From positions 3,639,804 to 3,703,803 of the forward strand of contig JAEVLN010000007.1 in the NCBI GenBank assembly GCA_018350325.1: DNA of 64,000 bases. Reading direction: 5' to 3'. Below, in pieces: positions 37,101 to 49,100 of this stretch; the first letter of the stretch is position 1; the number at the start of each line of letters is the position of its first letter. The position numbers and the translations under genes are program-made. The notes below the pieces were generated by a model. It saw only the letters and a list, made by a program, of their open reading frames with translations. It searched no databases and had not been told where the DNA came from. The DNA comes from Globodera rostochiensis (lineage: Eukaryota > Nematoda > Chromadorea > Rhabditida > Heteroderidae).

Positions 37101-40100
37101 GTTTCACCAATTTTTTAACAAGCCAATTCCCCGGCAATTGGAAGAGCTTGAACAATGCGAGAAGGCGCGGAAAAAATGCCCATATCGGATGTCCAAATGT
37201 GTTCCAAAACGGGGGCAACCTGCCGGCACTTGTTGCACCAGTGATCACATCTTTACCTGCCTTAAGGTGGAGAAACCTAGAGACCGTACAGGCCCCGGAC
37301 TCTGGACCGAATTTTCCAGGACTCCTGATCCGGAATCCTGAAAATCAGGATTTTAGTCCTTGCAAATCCTGATCGAAGTAATGTCCAAATGATCCCGATT
37401 CCGGTCCGAACATAGCATCAAACACTCAAAATCTAAAATAAAAACAAATATTCAACAAAAAAATTTATTACGCAAAATTTAAACGGGTTTTAAAACAACT
37501 TTATAAACCAGGTTAATCATTCAAATCGCTCCAGACTGGCCCAAAAACTATGAAAAATCTTGCTAATGTTTGTAAATTTCCGGATTTTTTGCCAACAAGT
37601 CCGAAACTCGGATCAAAAATGTTCCGGAATCCGGTTACTTCTCTGGTTTGGATTTATAAGATCCATTTTATGCATTTTTTGTAATTAATAAAAATAAAGA
37701 AAGATACAAATATATTTTATTAATTTTTTTTTCCTTTTAAGCCATCGTTTGTTTGGGACAAAAAAACGGCGGTATGTGTATAATTTAATATCATTGATTT
37801 TTACGAATTTTTAAAGCTTGAACTGTTGCAAATCTTCCAAAAAAAGAGGGAATGCAAGGGAAAGAAGTCATTTTGCATCTGCGAAGGACCATACTTTGCG
37901 CAAAACCGTGCCGGATTTGGGTCCGATGTTCCGCACCGTTTGACCGGCACGTGCTGTGACGACAGCAGCGAGTGCCAATGTTGTTGGACGGTATGATGCT
38001 GCATTTTTAATTAAATACTAATGTGTTCGTTTTTTAGGACGAAGCAATTGTGCGACTGCCAACTGTATGAATCAAAAATGAATTTTTTTTTTTAATTTTA
38101 TTTTGTCTCAATTCCAGCTCCACAATGTTGCTGATACAAATGAATGCAAAACTATGATTGCGGAGGAAGAGAAATGCACGTGTGCGCATGCTCATCATCC
38201 AGATTATTCAAATTTGGTGCCACATTCTTGTGTGAAGGAGGAAGTGTGGCCGGAAAGCCCATGTTGCGAAGAAGGCTACCGTTTCGAATGCTGCGCCTAT
38301 CCAGAAATGGTACGTTTATGTTACCAATTTCAAAAATCTTACACAATTCTTTCCATGGAATTTTCCGAAATAAAGAAACAAAATTTTATCCACTTACACA
38401 AAGATTTAGAATTTAACTTTTTAGGATGTCCAGAATCAAGTTGCCCGGGTAATTTTGTCTTTTTGCAATTTTTATATTTGCTAAATTTTGCCTTTTAAGG
38501 TGTTGTGTGATGCGAAGGACCCAAAATCTAATGATTGTACGGCAATTGGACACTATGCAACTTCGGAATTTGATTGTGACCATGCACCGGAAATCAATTC
38601 AATCTGCTATTTTAATTTTTTGGTGATTTATTATTTTTTCTTTTTCAACGATTTAATGTCGAAACTTTTAGGTTGCACGGAAAGTTATCAAGGTATGATG
38701 TGCAAATAAATTTTATAATTGGAGACGAGATCTCGGAACGAGATCTCGGAAATCTAGACTCGAGATCTCGCTAGAAACAAGCTCGAGATTCTCGATCTCG
38801 AGTCCCGAAATTTTTTATGAAAACAGAACTTCTAGCAAAGATTGCCATTTTTTGTAATTCCCTCCCCGGCCTGTCGGCACCACCGATCCCATCTCACCAC
38901 CAAAAGTGAAATTTTCAAAACACTTCTATTTTTGAGGAATTTAACAAAACTTAAAAAAAATTCTAACAATGTCCTCCGGTCTTTAGTTGCTACAGATCAG
39001 GGATGGGCGCCGACGACCCCAAAAAATTTCGGAAATAGGAATTCCGATGCCTCGAAAATCCAAAAAAGACGACTCTGTTTTTTGCGGCGCGAATGGCCTT
39101 TTGTCTACGTGACATTTCGTCTAACCGACATTTTGTCTACGCGCTTTGTCTCGTGGACGAAATGTTGTGTGGACGACATGTCATATTTTGTTTTATCGAA
39201 GTGTCGCGTCGGCCGAATGTCGGTTTTTTTAAATGCAGCTTTTTTTTTTGCGCTCGCCTTTTTAATACGATACGATTTGTAAAGGGACAAAACATCAAAA
39301 TAACTTGTTGTTTATGAATTTACAGCCGACTGCTATAACGCAAAAACCTGTGCTGACGTTATGCAAAGGTCGAGCGAAGGAATGCCCGTGCGGTCACGCA
39401 AGCTGTGTATTTACCGGGGTTGTACCCGTGCAGATTGAAGCATGCTGCGATGGGCTGTATGAATTCAAATGTTGTGCAGAGGTACGTTTTGACTGCACTA
39501 TTAAAATTAGGCTAATGCACGGTCGGTTACACGAACCGAAACGCGGTTTTTGACCCAAAACCAGAAAACCAGCTTTTTGGCCCAAAAAAAACGAAAACCG
39601 GTTAAAAATTATATTAAACTTTTTGCCAAAAATTTATTTCAAATTTCTAAATTCAGTTTGCACGAACTTACTTTATTTGAATTTTAAAAAATTTCTCCAG
39701 ACCTCCCAATCCTAAAAAGCTTCAAAAAATTCCATATTTTATAATTTTGGTCGCAAATTTTAGGAGACAGGACTGACAACGGCTACCGCGAATGAAAAAC
39801 TTGATTCAAAGCCTACGGTATTTCAATTGACTCCGGACCCAAAAATCTTCGTCCGGAAACCGGATAATTTTGAAATCTTAAAAAGTTGACTTTTAAAAAT
39901 TTTTTTGATCGTTTTTCACTCTTCCGCGATGCAGTTTCGGACCATTTCTGGGACTGCGCTATTAAAATTATTAACATGTTTTAGGCGACCGCACTGACAA
40001 CGACTACGGTATTATGGTTGACGGTCCAATATTTTACGGGGTTTTCTTTAAGGAAAATCCCAGTGGCATTTATGAAAAAGGAAAGTGCAAAGAAAGAACA

Positions 40101-41273
40101 GAAATCAAAAAAATTTGCAAAACATGCGATTTTTATTCGTGCATTCGCCGAGAAGGTTATGCATCCAGCATTTGTTGTGCGGAACACTATGACATGACAT
40201 GCTGTGTTGGGGAACAGGTACGATCGAATGGCATAAATCTTTGGCGTGCCTAAAATCACGCACAAAATTTTGTGCCAAATCAAAAATTTTTAAATTTTTT
40301 GCCAAATTTAAATATTCTAAACTGTTATTAAAATCTTGGAAAATTGTACAACCTTGATTAACCGAGGTTTTTGAAAAAAATCGGGAATCTTCACTATTGT
40401 CTTCAACTTTAATTACCTCATCAATTTTTTTACACCGCTGTAAATGTTAAGAGAAAGTCAGATAAATCACTAACACATTCGGGTTCTGAACCACCACTCC
40501 ACTCACACTTCAAATTCACCACCACTTACCATTAGAGCATCAGCTGACTGGTTCCAAGGCTTAAAATAGGGTGTACCATTTTTACGGTTACTCTTGGCAC
40601 GACCGAGACGGGATCCGGGATTTCGATTTTTCAAAAAGCGGAAATTTCCCGACCGGTCCCGGTCGTGATCCCGGTCCTCCTACTCTAGTTTTAATACATA
40701 TTCCGGATACAATTTTAAATTATTTTTCAAGAATAAATTTTAAATTTTATTCCGGAACGAAAATTCTAAATTTTCGGTATTTTGGAGAGGATATAAAAAG
40801 AATTTTCCTTGATGTTTGAACATCAAGTACACAGAAGCATTTATCAAAACCGATTACTCAACAGGTGCCAACGTCCACGACAAAATTCACAACGATGCAA
40901 ACAACACTGTCAACAGAAATGACAACGACAATGGCCAAAACTACAACAATGTCGGAAATATCTACAAACCCCAAGACCAAAAAGACTTCAACAACGGTTG
41001 AAGACCCGATTTATGCTGAACGAAATGCCGCCGGTCCACCAATGCAATGCTTAATCAAGGCTGTTTGCACGTTAGATTTTCTTTTAATTTAAATTTTTAT
41101 GGTTTTTTGGTAGAAAAACGACCAACACGAAGCCCAGTTATCGTTTTAAAATTGACGCCTGTGATGCCGTACTTGAAAAAATAAAAAAGGGGGAGGATGA
41201 GCGTATCAATGCACTCGGATTGGAATTTTTGGAGGGTCAGGGTCCAATTCAGTTGAAAGAATATCTTCTATAA
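31191..41273 (+). CDS. Gene 1: secreted modular cysteine-rich protein encoded by module exons and micro-exons
   Basis: My model has 26 exons and about 1005 residues. The start is chosen at the ATG in CGGCATGTGC shared with genes 2 and 3 (an earlier ATG lies at 31182). Exon 1 (to 31722) holds a signal peptide and a Gly/Thr/Asn-rich region. Exon 2 (31759-31848) has a second hydrophobic stretch. Module exons: 33196-33443, 34457-34603, 34985-35131, 36085-36225, 36700-36849, 37123-37266, 37817-37990, 38118-38309, 38500-38622, 39326-39481 and 40053-40217. A Thr-rich exon (40865-41070) and a C-terminal exon (41114-41273) follow. Most modules read C-x6-C-x-C-x3/4-C...CC-x7-CC. Micro-exons are listed separately. 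The product should be secreted, with many disulfides and Pro/Thr linkers. I recognise no named family. Exons 34457, 34985 and 36085 end at GC donors. Confidence 0.75.
33455..34357. mobile_element. hAT-like element filled with a 25-26 bp GACCGATATTTGATCCCGAG repeat
   Basis: The 8-bp duplication GGTGTTAG flanks it (33447-33454 and 34358-34365). The ends CTGTGATGTTCGAGA and the complement of TCTCGGACATCACACG are inverted. Inside are about 30 tandem copies of one word. It begins 11 bases after the splice donor of the first module exon of gene 1, leaving the donor intact. Confidence 0.82.
34402..40008 (+). other. Micro-exon set of gene 1
   Basis: Eleven small exons lie between module exons, each preceded by TTTAG or TTTAAG and followed by a GT donor, all entered and left in phase 0. 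Positions (length in nt): 34402-34410 (9), 34922-34939 (18), 35758-35766 (9), 36642-36650 (9), 37059-37076 (18), 37742-37771 (30), 38038-38064 (27), 38425-38448 (24), 38672-38692 (21), 39764-39817 (54) and 39985-40008 (24). The early ones encode Pro-rich linkers (for example PPPPPP, PPK), later ones PSFVWDKKTA, DEAIVRLPT, DVQNQVAR, VARKVIK, and two Thr-rich pieces. Confidence 0.72.
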
Positions 41274-41324
41274 AAAAGATGGAAGCAGCAAACCGTGATT
41301 TTTTTGCTTTGGGTTTTATATAAA

Positions 41325-42446
41325 TACCGTATATACTCTTTTAATTACCCACCTCCTAATAAGTACCCACTCTCTAATAAACCCACTCTAGGAGCAGGGT
41401 TGATCCGGGTTACCCGAGAGCCGAAACCCGGTATTTTTCTCGACCCGAGACCCGACCCGAGGTTTTTTTAGCCGACCTGATCTGAAACCCGACCCGACAT
41501 TTTTCTCAACCCGAAAGGGAGGGCTGAATTTATAAGTAAAGAATTCGCTTTGAAATTTTCTCAATGAAATCCTCCTAACCTAATATGTAAAATGAAAATA
41601 ATATAGGTAAGAATGTTGAGCCAAAATCAGACAACATTTTTAAGTTTCGACCCCTCCTGGTCAGAGGGAATTTTTCCCTAAACATTTCGAATAAAACAAA
41701 CAATTACCGTATTTTCAAAATTTTGTTGCAAATACCTTAACAAATTTTCGGGAAATTCTCTTTTTTTAAAACCATAGGTTGTTTTGCAACATTCGTAATA
41801 ATTTTCTTAACATATTGGCGGCAAAAATTCAAAATTTTCTCCCGGCGGCACCTATCGGTGCCGCCGGGCCCTTCCCATTCCTATAAAGCTTCAAAAAATT
41901 GGCATACCTATTTAAAATTTGGTTGCAAATCTCATCAAAATCATTAAAATTACAAAAAAAATTTTCCGGCGGCGCCTATCGGCACCGCCGACCCACCTGC
42001 CCCAAAAGCCGAATTCTCAAAAAAAGGAGGCTATTTTCGACGGCTGGTATAATACTCCCACATTTGAAGAACCCTTTAACAGCATAAAACTTGGACAAAA
42101 AGTTGTTTGTCACCATTATTATGATTTTACAAATAATTTTGGATTATTTTGAAGCAAAAAATTTTCAACCCGAAGACCCGAAACCCGGCTTTTTTCTCGA
42201 CCCGAGACCCGAAACCCGACCCGAGGTTTTTTGGGTCGACCTGATCCGAAACCCGACCCGAGATTTTTCTCAACCCGATACCCGACCCGAGGTTTTTTTG
42301 GCCGACCTGATCCGAAACCCGACCCGAGATTTTTCTTGACCCGGAACAACCCTGTCTAGGAGAGGGCTGAAAAATAATTACCCACTCTCTAATAATTACC
42401 CACTCTAAATAATTACCCATAGGTAATTAAAAGTATATATACGGTA
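41325..42446. mobile_element. TACCGTATATAC-ended element containing a nested element
   Basis: The ends TACCGTATATACTCTTTTAATT and the complement of AATTAAAAGTATATATACGGTA are inverted, with ACCCACTCTCTAATAA-type repeats just inside. A second copy of the family is at 52354-53048. Most of the length is the younger element at 41395-42354. Confidence 0.78.
41395..42354. mobile_element. hAT-like foldback element filled with CCCGACCCGAG words, nested
   Basis: The ends CAGGGTTGATCCGGG and CCCGGAACAACCCTG are inverted, with the exact 8-bp duplication TCTAGGAG at 41387-41394 and 42355-42362. Both arms consist of ACCCGAAACCCGACCCGAG words. The centre carries two GGCGGCGCCTATCGGC hairpin repeats (41843-41866 and 41967-41990). 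Confidence 0.92.
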
Positions 42447-43031
42447 TGTAACATTCATTTTATTTGTTCAACTTTTGCAACGTTTTTTTTATTATTTTTC
42501 AATAGTCGGATTCAATCAAAACCATGGAAGATAAAATTTGATGCAATTGGCACAGTTTCTGACAACTTAACAATGGAAATCAAACAAGAAAAAAAATTTA
42601 CGTAAGAGTGGAGGGGATGCCCGGCGGTGAATCTCAACTTTGATTTTTAAAAAAACTGAATTCGTCCAACCAAAAAATAAAATAAAATTTGCCAAAAACC
42701 GGTATCGGTTTTCGGTTAACCGGGTGTCGGCCAAAAGCCAAAACCGAAAACCAGTACGCCGGTCTAAAACCGGCTGCCAATAACTCTAGTTTAAACCTTA
42801 TAACTTTTTTGTTTACTTGACGTGGGGTGGGGGACCCGCCCCCCCCCCGACTGTGTTAATTGATTTTTTAGAATATTCGGTGGTGTAAACGATTCTAAAA
42901 ATTCTTTTATCTTTTTCTAATTTTTAAAAAGTATTTCAGATGACAATCACAAGCTTTTCATATCATTTTTTGGTTGGACTAAACACATAAGTATAGGGCA
43001 GACCTTTTTGTTTTATCGCAAAAAAAAAAAT

Positions 43032-43154
43032 AAATGGAAGAAAGAGTTTAGCCTAAGTCGAAAAGTGTTCTATGAAAAAGAAGAACGTAAAAATTTGGTA
43101 GATCAAATGAAAGCCGAAATAATGCGGAAAGATTCAAAAACTCATCAAAATGAA
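43032..43154 (+). pseudogene. Fragment related to the helix-turn-helix gene at 883
   Basis: An open segment of about 41 codons aligns, with small gaps, to residues about 186-230 of the protein at 883: it shares KWKKEF, LSRK, KEERKNLV, KAE and a final DSKTHQNE-like tail. It has no start, signal peptide or other exon. It lies on the plus strand and abuts, with a few bases of overlap, the last coding exon of gene 3 on the minus strand, exactly where gene 3 loses its expected 3' exons. Confidence 0.72.
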
Positions 43155-46100
43155 CCAGGCATACAGCACGTAGATTCGTAGTTTTCCGGGCAGCACACGC
43201 TGGCCGGTACGCCTTCGCGCGGGAAACAAAAGATTCTGTCACAGGTTTTGCAAATCCTCTTGATCGCCGTCTTGTTAGTGCATGTTCCATCTCTCACGTA
43301 CACGTACTCCTTTTTTATGAAAGAAAAAGGTATTAAAATGCTGAATGAACATGTAAATTTAATACCGTACTAGACATGCCTGTCCACAAGTTTTTCTTAA
43401 AATGTAAATTGTGTTATGCTTGTTGCCCCCCAATGAACCAACCAATATTCGCAACTGATCATCTAAATCAGGGCAACATTTGAATTCGTACTGCTCCTCG
43501 CAGCAAATATCGATGATGTCATGCTTCTGGGCTCCAGTGAAAAGGCAACTGGCATGGCCACACGAGCAATTTTCCACCTTTTGTTTGCAGTGCTCTGACA
43601 CTGGCTTTTCCCAGGCAAAATCCGTCTATAACATTTTTTGTTTTATCTTTTACTCTAACAAAAGCAATAATGTCTAAAATCTTAACTTAAAAAATGTTCA
43701 CATAAAAATACTATAATACATTGTTACTTTTTTAAGTCTATGTAGTAATTAGAGACTAGAAACCGGAAAACCAGACCAAACAAATATTTGGTCCAAATAT
43801 TTGGTCATTATTTGTATTTGGTAATATTTGGTTTTCCGAAAATTTGACCCAAACAAATATTTGGACCAAATATTTGGTCATTATTTGTATTTGGTACTAT
43901 TTGTTCAACTCCAACCCAAATATTTGTACAAATACCAAATAATGCTGATTTTTCCTAGCAAATACAGAATGGCTAAAAAGTTCCCGGAATTTTTTCAATT
44001 TGAATTTTGGGATCTAAACATCGCCTATTTCATCATCAAACTGAGTTCAGAATCGCATTATTCAGACTTTTTTAGTCATAAAACAAGTAAAATACGCACT
44101 TTTTGAGAAAAATAGTATCCGATTTCGTGTTTTTTTTGCGTACTTTTTCAAATACTTTTTTAGACTTGGAGGTGGGGCGTCGGCGGTGCCGATAGGCGCC
44201 GCCGAGAAAATTTTGAAATTTTTGACTCAATTTGTCAAGAGATTTGTGACCAAAATTTAAAAAATATCGTAATTTTTTTATGCTTTTTTAAAATTTTCAA
44301 TGACCTTATTTGGGTACTATTTGGGTTTTCAAAAATTTGACCAAACAAATATTTGTCCAAATATTTGGTCCATTATTTGGTATTTGGTAATATTTGGCTT
44401 TTCGAAAATTTGACCAAACAAATATTTGGACCAAATATTTGGTTTCCTATTTGTACAATATTCCAAATATTTTTCCAAATATTTGTATTTGGTCCGGTCT
44501 CTATTAGAGACCGGACAGAACCTGAATTATACTGGACTCCAGTCTGGGACCCAATATACTCAGAAAACTTGGATTTTAATCCAGGTATATCCAAAGCTCC
44601 GTAAAAATAAGAAAATAATTTCTATTCATTTTGGGGATTAATATCAAGCTTAACTTGCTGTTTGTTTTTAAGTATTTTGCATCACACATTTTAAAATATA
44701 TACATACTTTTCTGGTATTTGGCTGCAAACGCTCAATCTAAAATGTAAAGTAGTACTAATTCTATATTTTCGTCACACTAGCCTTCATAGATTATTTGTA
44801 CATTCAGGAGGTGGAAAATTGAAATATGCTGGTTAACCTTAGCTTCATCTTATTCAGGGTTTATAAATATATTATACCTTGAAACGATGGTCAGCTGGGA
44901 AGTCCTTAATCCCAGCAGGCAATAGCTATAAAAAATAGAGCGTATTTAATAGATGAGCCCATCAGTTTATATGGTAAAAAATGGGGCTGCTCAAGGCCGG
45001 GTTTCGGCAAGGCTTTAAAACCCGATTTTCAAGCTTTTAAAATATTTCATCATAAGTTTTATAAAACCCTGTTAACCGGTTAAGAAAAATATAAACCGGT
45101 CTTGAGCAACCTATTAAAAATCAATTCCAATATATTATTAATTTTTAATGGTTATTGGAAGCAAAATTGGCAACCTTAAGGGATAGCGCTAAAGAATTTC
45201 AAAGTAAAGAAACCCTTGGTCCGCTGGGGCAACATTTGAAGCTGTATGGCGCATAACAACAGACGTTGTCGATTGACCCAGCTAGGGATTGGACGGGCTT
45301 TTATGGTAATGTGTCGAGCTTTTTTTTATAACCAGGAAAACGAGAAGTCAAATTCTTAGTGCCATCTAGCTCACACACATGGACTGTGAAATTGTTAGGG
45401 CATTTGCAATGCTTCTTAATCATCGCGTTGCATTCCTCCGACCACTCAGTGTACAGGTGAGAATTCTAAAATCGGTGATTTAAATATACTATAAATAAAT
45501 AAAATTAATGGATGTCTTTGCATCTGCAGCACTAGTGAATACAGAAACTTGCGGTATAAATAAAAGCCGGGTTTGGATTCAAGCAAGGTTTGAGGAATCG
45601 ATAGCCTTCTTCACAGTAAGCGGAGGCCATCTGAGTTTTGTCCTTGATGCAAAAATGGTTGGCTGGATCGTAGTCAGGCTTAGAGACCGGAATTCTGAAA
45701 AATCGCGGACCTGACCTGGTTTTTGGAAATGACCTGGTCTGGATGTATCTGGATTAAAAATCCAGGTTTTTTGGATATCAGATGCACAAGACCCAAAATT
45801 TCTCGATACTCGAGCCCGATACTTTACCTCGAAACTCGAACCCGATTCGATACGCTACCGGATCGGGTAACACAAAAATTTAAAAACTCAAATTATCTCG
45901 GCAGCGCCTATCGGCACCGCCCATCTCCTAAAAGCAAAGCCAATTGCAAAAAAAAAAAATGAATTTTTAAACTCCAGAAATATTTCAGGAAAGTGTTGCC
46001 AAATTTTGAACCAAAAAATGCTCTTGGCATGGCCTTTTGTTTTATATTTTTTTGAGCGGTTTGAAGCCGACACCTCTTAAAATTTTTAAGGCCTTGATTT

Positions 46101-49100
46101 CTATTGGGGGGTTTTTGCTCATTGTTCAAAGGCTGGGTTTAATTTGGTATGACTTTTTTTGGTTGGTGGGGTGGGGAAGTACCCTCTCGGTTAAATAAAG
46201 CTTTAAAAAAATGAGGGTTTTGGGCATAAATGAGGCTTTTTTGCCTGCCAAATAGGCTTTTGAAATAAAAGTAGCGAGTTGGGTTTTTACAGTGCACAAT
46301 AGCATTGCGCCTTCTCATGAGCCGCGCGGCAGTTTTGAATGGGCTATAAACTTGCAAATTTTAATTAAACGAACGCCAGACTTGTAACCTTTGTTTGCGC
46401 AGCCGTAGAGCCTTTCTAAACAATCGATTCAATACCCTCCAAAATTCAGTGTCACTAACTCACTATCAGGGGTGAAATATGTACTTTCTTTTATTTCAAT
46501 TTGCTATTTTCTAGCATTTTTGTTCAATTTCTTTAAAAAAAATCATTAAAAAATTTCCAAAAAAAATTTTCGGCGGCGCCTATCCGCACCGCCGACCTCC
46601 CAGAAGTAAAGCCGAACTCTCAACAAAAAAACATTGGGATTTTTTGCTTGTACTGGCAAACTTATAAATTTTTGTATTGCATTTATCTCGTGATTAAATA
46701 TTACCCTCCAACAACAGTTGCATTCGCTGTTGCTGTCGCAACAAGTATAATGGGGTATCAAAGAGTGTATATAATGTCTTGATTCTACACATAAGCAAAA
46801 AAACTTTCCATTGCATTCCTTCCTTTTTTGGAAATCGGTCAATAATTCCTCCTGAAACAATTGATTAAAAAATCAATGATAGTTAGAGCGCGGATTTTTT
46901 GATCAAAATGAGCCAACAAGTGAGTGGGTGTATTTTGAGAATGAGTAAATTTTAGGAGGTGAATTTTTTTTTGTTTTCAATTTTTATAAAACAATGAAAA
47001 TATCAGCGCTCTAAGCTAAGACATTCATACAAGAGTAGATGACGTATCCCTCTGCACAAATTCCGGCTTAAAAAAAGTAACTAAAATTCATAATATATAC
47101 ATATTCCTAGAGTAGTTTATTTCTGTAAGTTTGTCCGATTATTACTATCGTAAATTTGAGTTATCGTAGGTAGGGTTGGCGGTTCTTCCTGAGAATTACT
47201 CGGGTATCCAAGCGAAATACCGAACCAAAAAATTCCCGGTTCAACGGCTCGGTCCGGTTCGCCGCCAACCCTAATCGTATGGTAAAATTACTACCTGAAG
47301 GCAAGTGTACTTGTAATTTGCTGAACAACATGCGTTGGCAGCGTGCCCTCTTTTTGGAAGACATCTGGTATTACATTTGTTTCGCACTCGCACACATTCA
47401 TCAATTTCTTGCCATTGCCGGACCATTGGCTTGAAAATAAATTGTAAAACGCCAAAAATCACACCAATTCATACCGTTGTTGACTAAAAAAAGGGGGAGT
47501 TTGATTTTTAACTTTTTGAATAATTGGTCCAACAACGCGCTAGATAGCGCCATTAGAAACAATTACCTAAAAAAGGAAACAATCGTGCATTTTACTAAAG
47601 ATCCTAATCTGGAGCGCAGTTTTCTTTTTTTAAATTTTTGATTTTTTATATTAGCACCTCGGTGCAGCACACGAACTCATAGTGCGAAGCACAGCAGGGA
47701 GTTGAGCCGGTCCCAACGGTCGGAATGCAATTGCCCCATCCACACGGACATGCAGCCCTCGTCTTGTTGCATTGTTCCATTTGTTCCATTAGCACGGGCG
47801 GTAGCTTCGGGAAATGAATTAAACATAAAAATGCCACAAATTCATACAATAGTTGTCGGAGGCTAAAAATGCTTGAAATAACATTTAAAAAATTCAACCA
47901 AATTAGTAAAATCTTTTTTTTATTTAATTCAATTTAAATCGTTTTGCAGCTGTTTAGACCGAAATTTGCACTTGACAACAAAACAAGCGACAAAAAACTG
48001 AAAAATTTCTTGCACTGGCCGAGATTTTCAACCAGCCATAATGCCATACTCTAAACACAACAAACAACTTGCCGTCACGCAGCAAGTGAACTTGTAATTC
48101 GCGGCACAGCAGGCGGTGGCGCTGTACCCTTCGTCACGGATGCATTTTGCCCAGCCACAATCGCAGTCTGCTTTGGCGACAACTGCACAAGTTTCGTTCT
48201 GTTTCAGTTGAAGTGCCGTCGGCTGCCATGCGGAAAAAGTTATTAAACGCAAAAATGGCTTAGATTCAAACCGTTTCTGGTGGCGGAGGCTAAAAAATAA
48301 ATGTTCGAATTATTGGTAGAATTTATAAATTTATAAGCTCTTAAGAATAGCAAAAACAAACACCGTTTGAAAGAATTTTATTAAACTCGAACAACTGATA
48401 GTTTGCAGCTAGAGTAGGCCGGGATCGGGATCACGGTCGGGATCGAGCGGGATTATCCCGGTTTTTAGAATCCCGATCCCGGTTTTTGAAAAGTCGTAAT
48501 TCCGATTCTTTTTACTTTTTTCAATTTTAAAAACAAATTTTAGATGACAATTCACAACTTTCATTTCATTTTATGGTTGGACGAAATCAAAAAACCATAG
48601 GGGGTCCTTTTGTTTTGCAATTCCTAATTTTTGGGCAGCGCCGACCCCCACCTCCCCCACCCCCCAAAGTTAATCCGAATCTCAAAAATTAATGATGGAC
48701 AAGGCAATAGAAGTTGAAGAAAATGAGGAAGATATTTTTGAATAATAATAACAATTTGTCTCACCATCGAGCATTACGAAAAAAAATTTCGCTGTTGTCA
48801 ATCCCGATTAATCCCGACCCCGGTACTGATTTTTGAAAAGTGGAAAACCCGATCTCAATCCCGATGCCGACTTTCTCAATCTCGGCCAATCCCGGTCCCG
48901 GTTTTTACCAAAAATCCCGATCCCGGCCTACTCTAGTTGCAGCAAATTACTATAACACCAAAATCAAAACTATTAGTTAGTCATACTTTTTATCGCGATA
49001 TTTTATCTCGTTACGACCTGACATGCTAAGCCTGTTAGCTGTTAATACCGCGCTTTGGTGTAAATGCCTACTTTTTTACAGCAACTGAATTCATAATGTT

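Noticed and set aside
42505..42604. Possible exon after CAATAG with weak likeness to the C-terminal exon of gene 1
   Set aside because: Only a few residues agree, it is on the plus strand, and no upstream exon joins it.
44361..44641. Open frames near 44.4-44.6 kb
   Set aside because: They fall in the AAATATTT word arm of an element and have no coding features.
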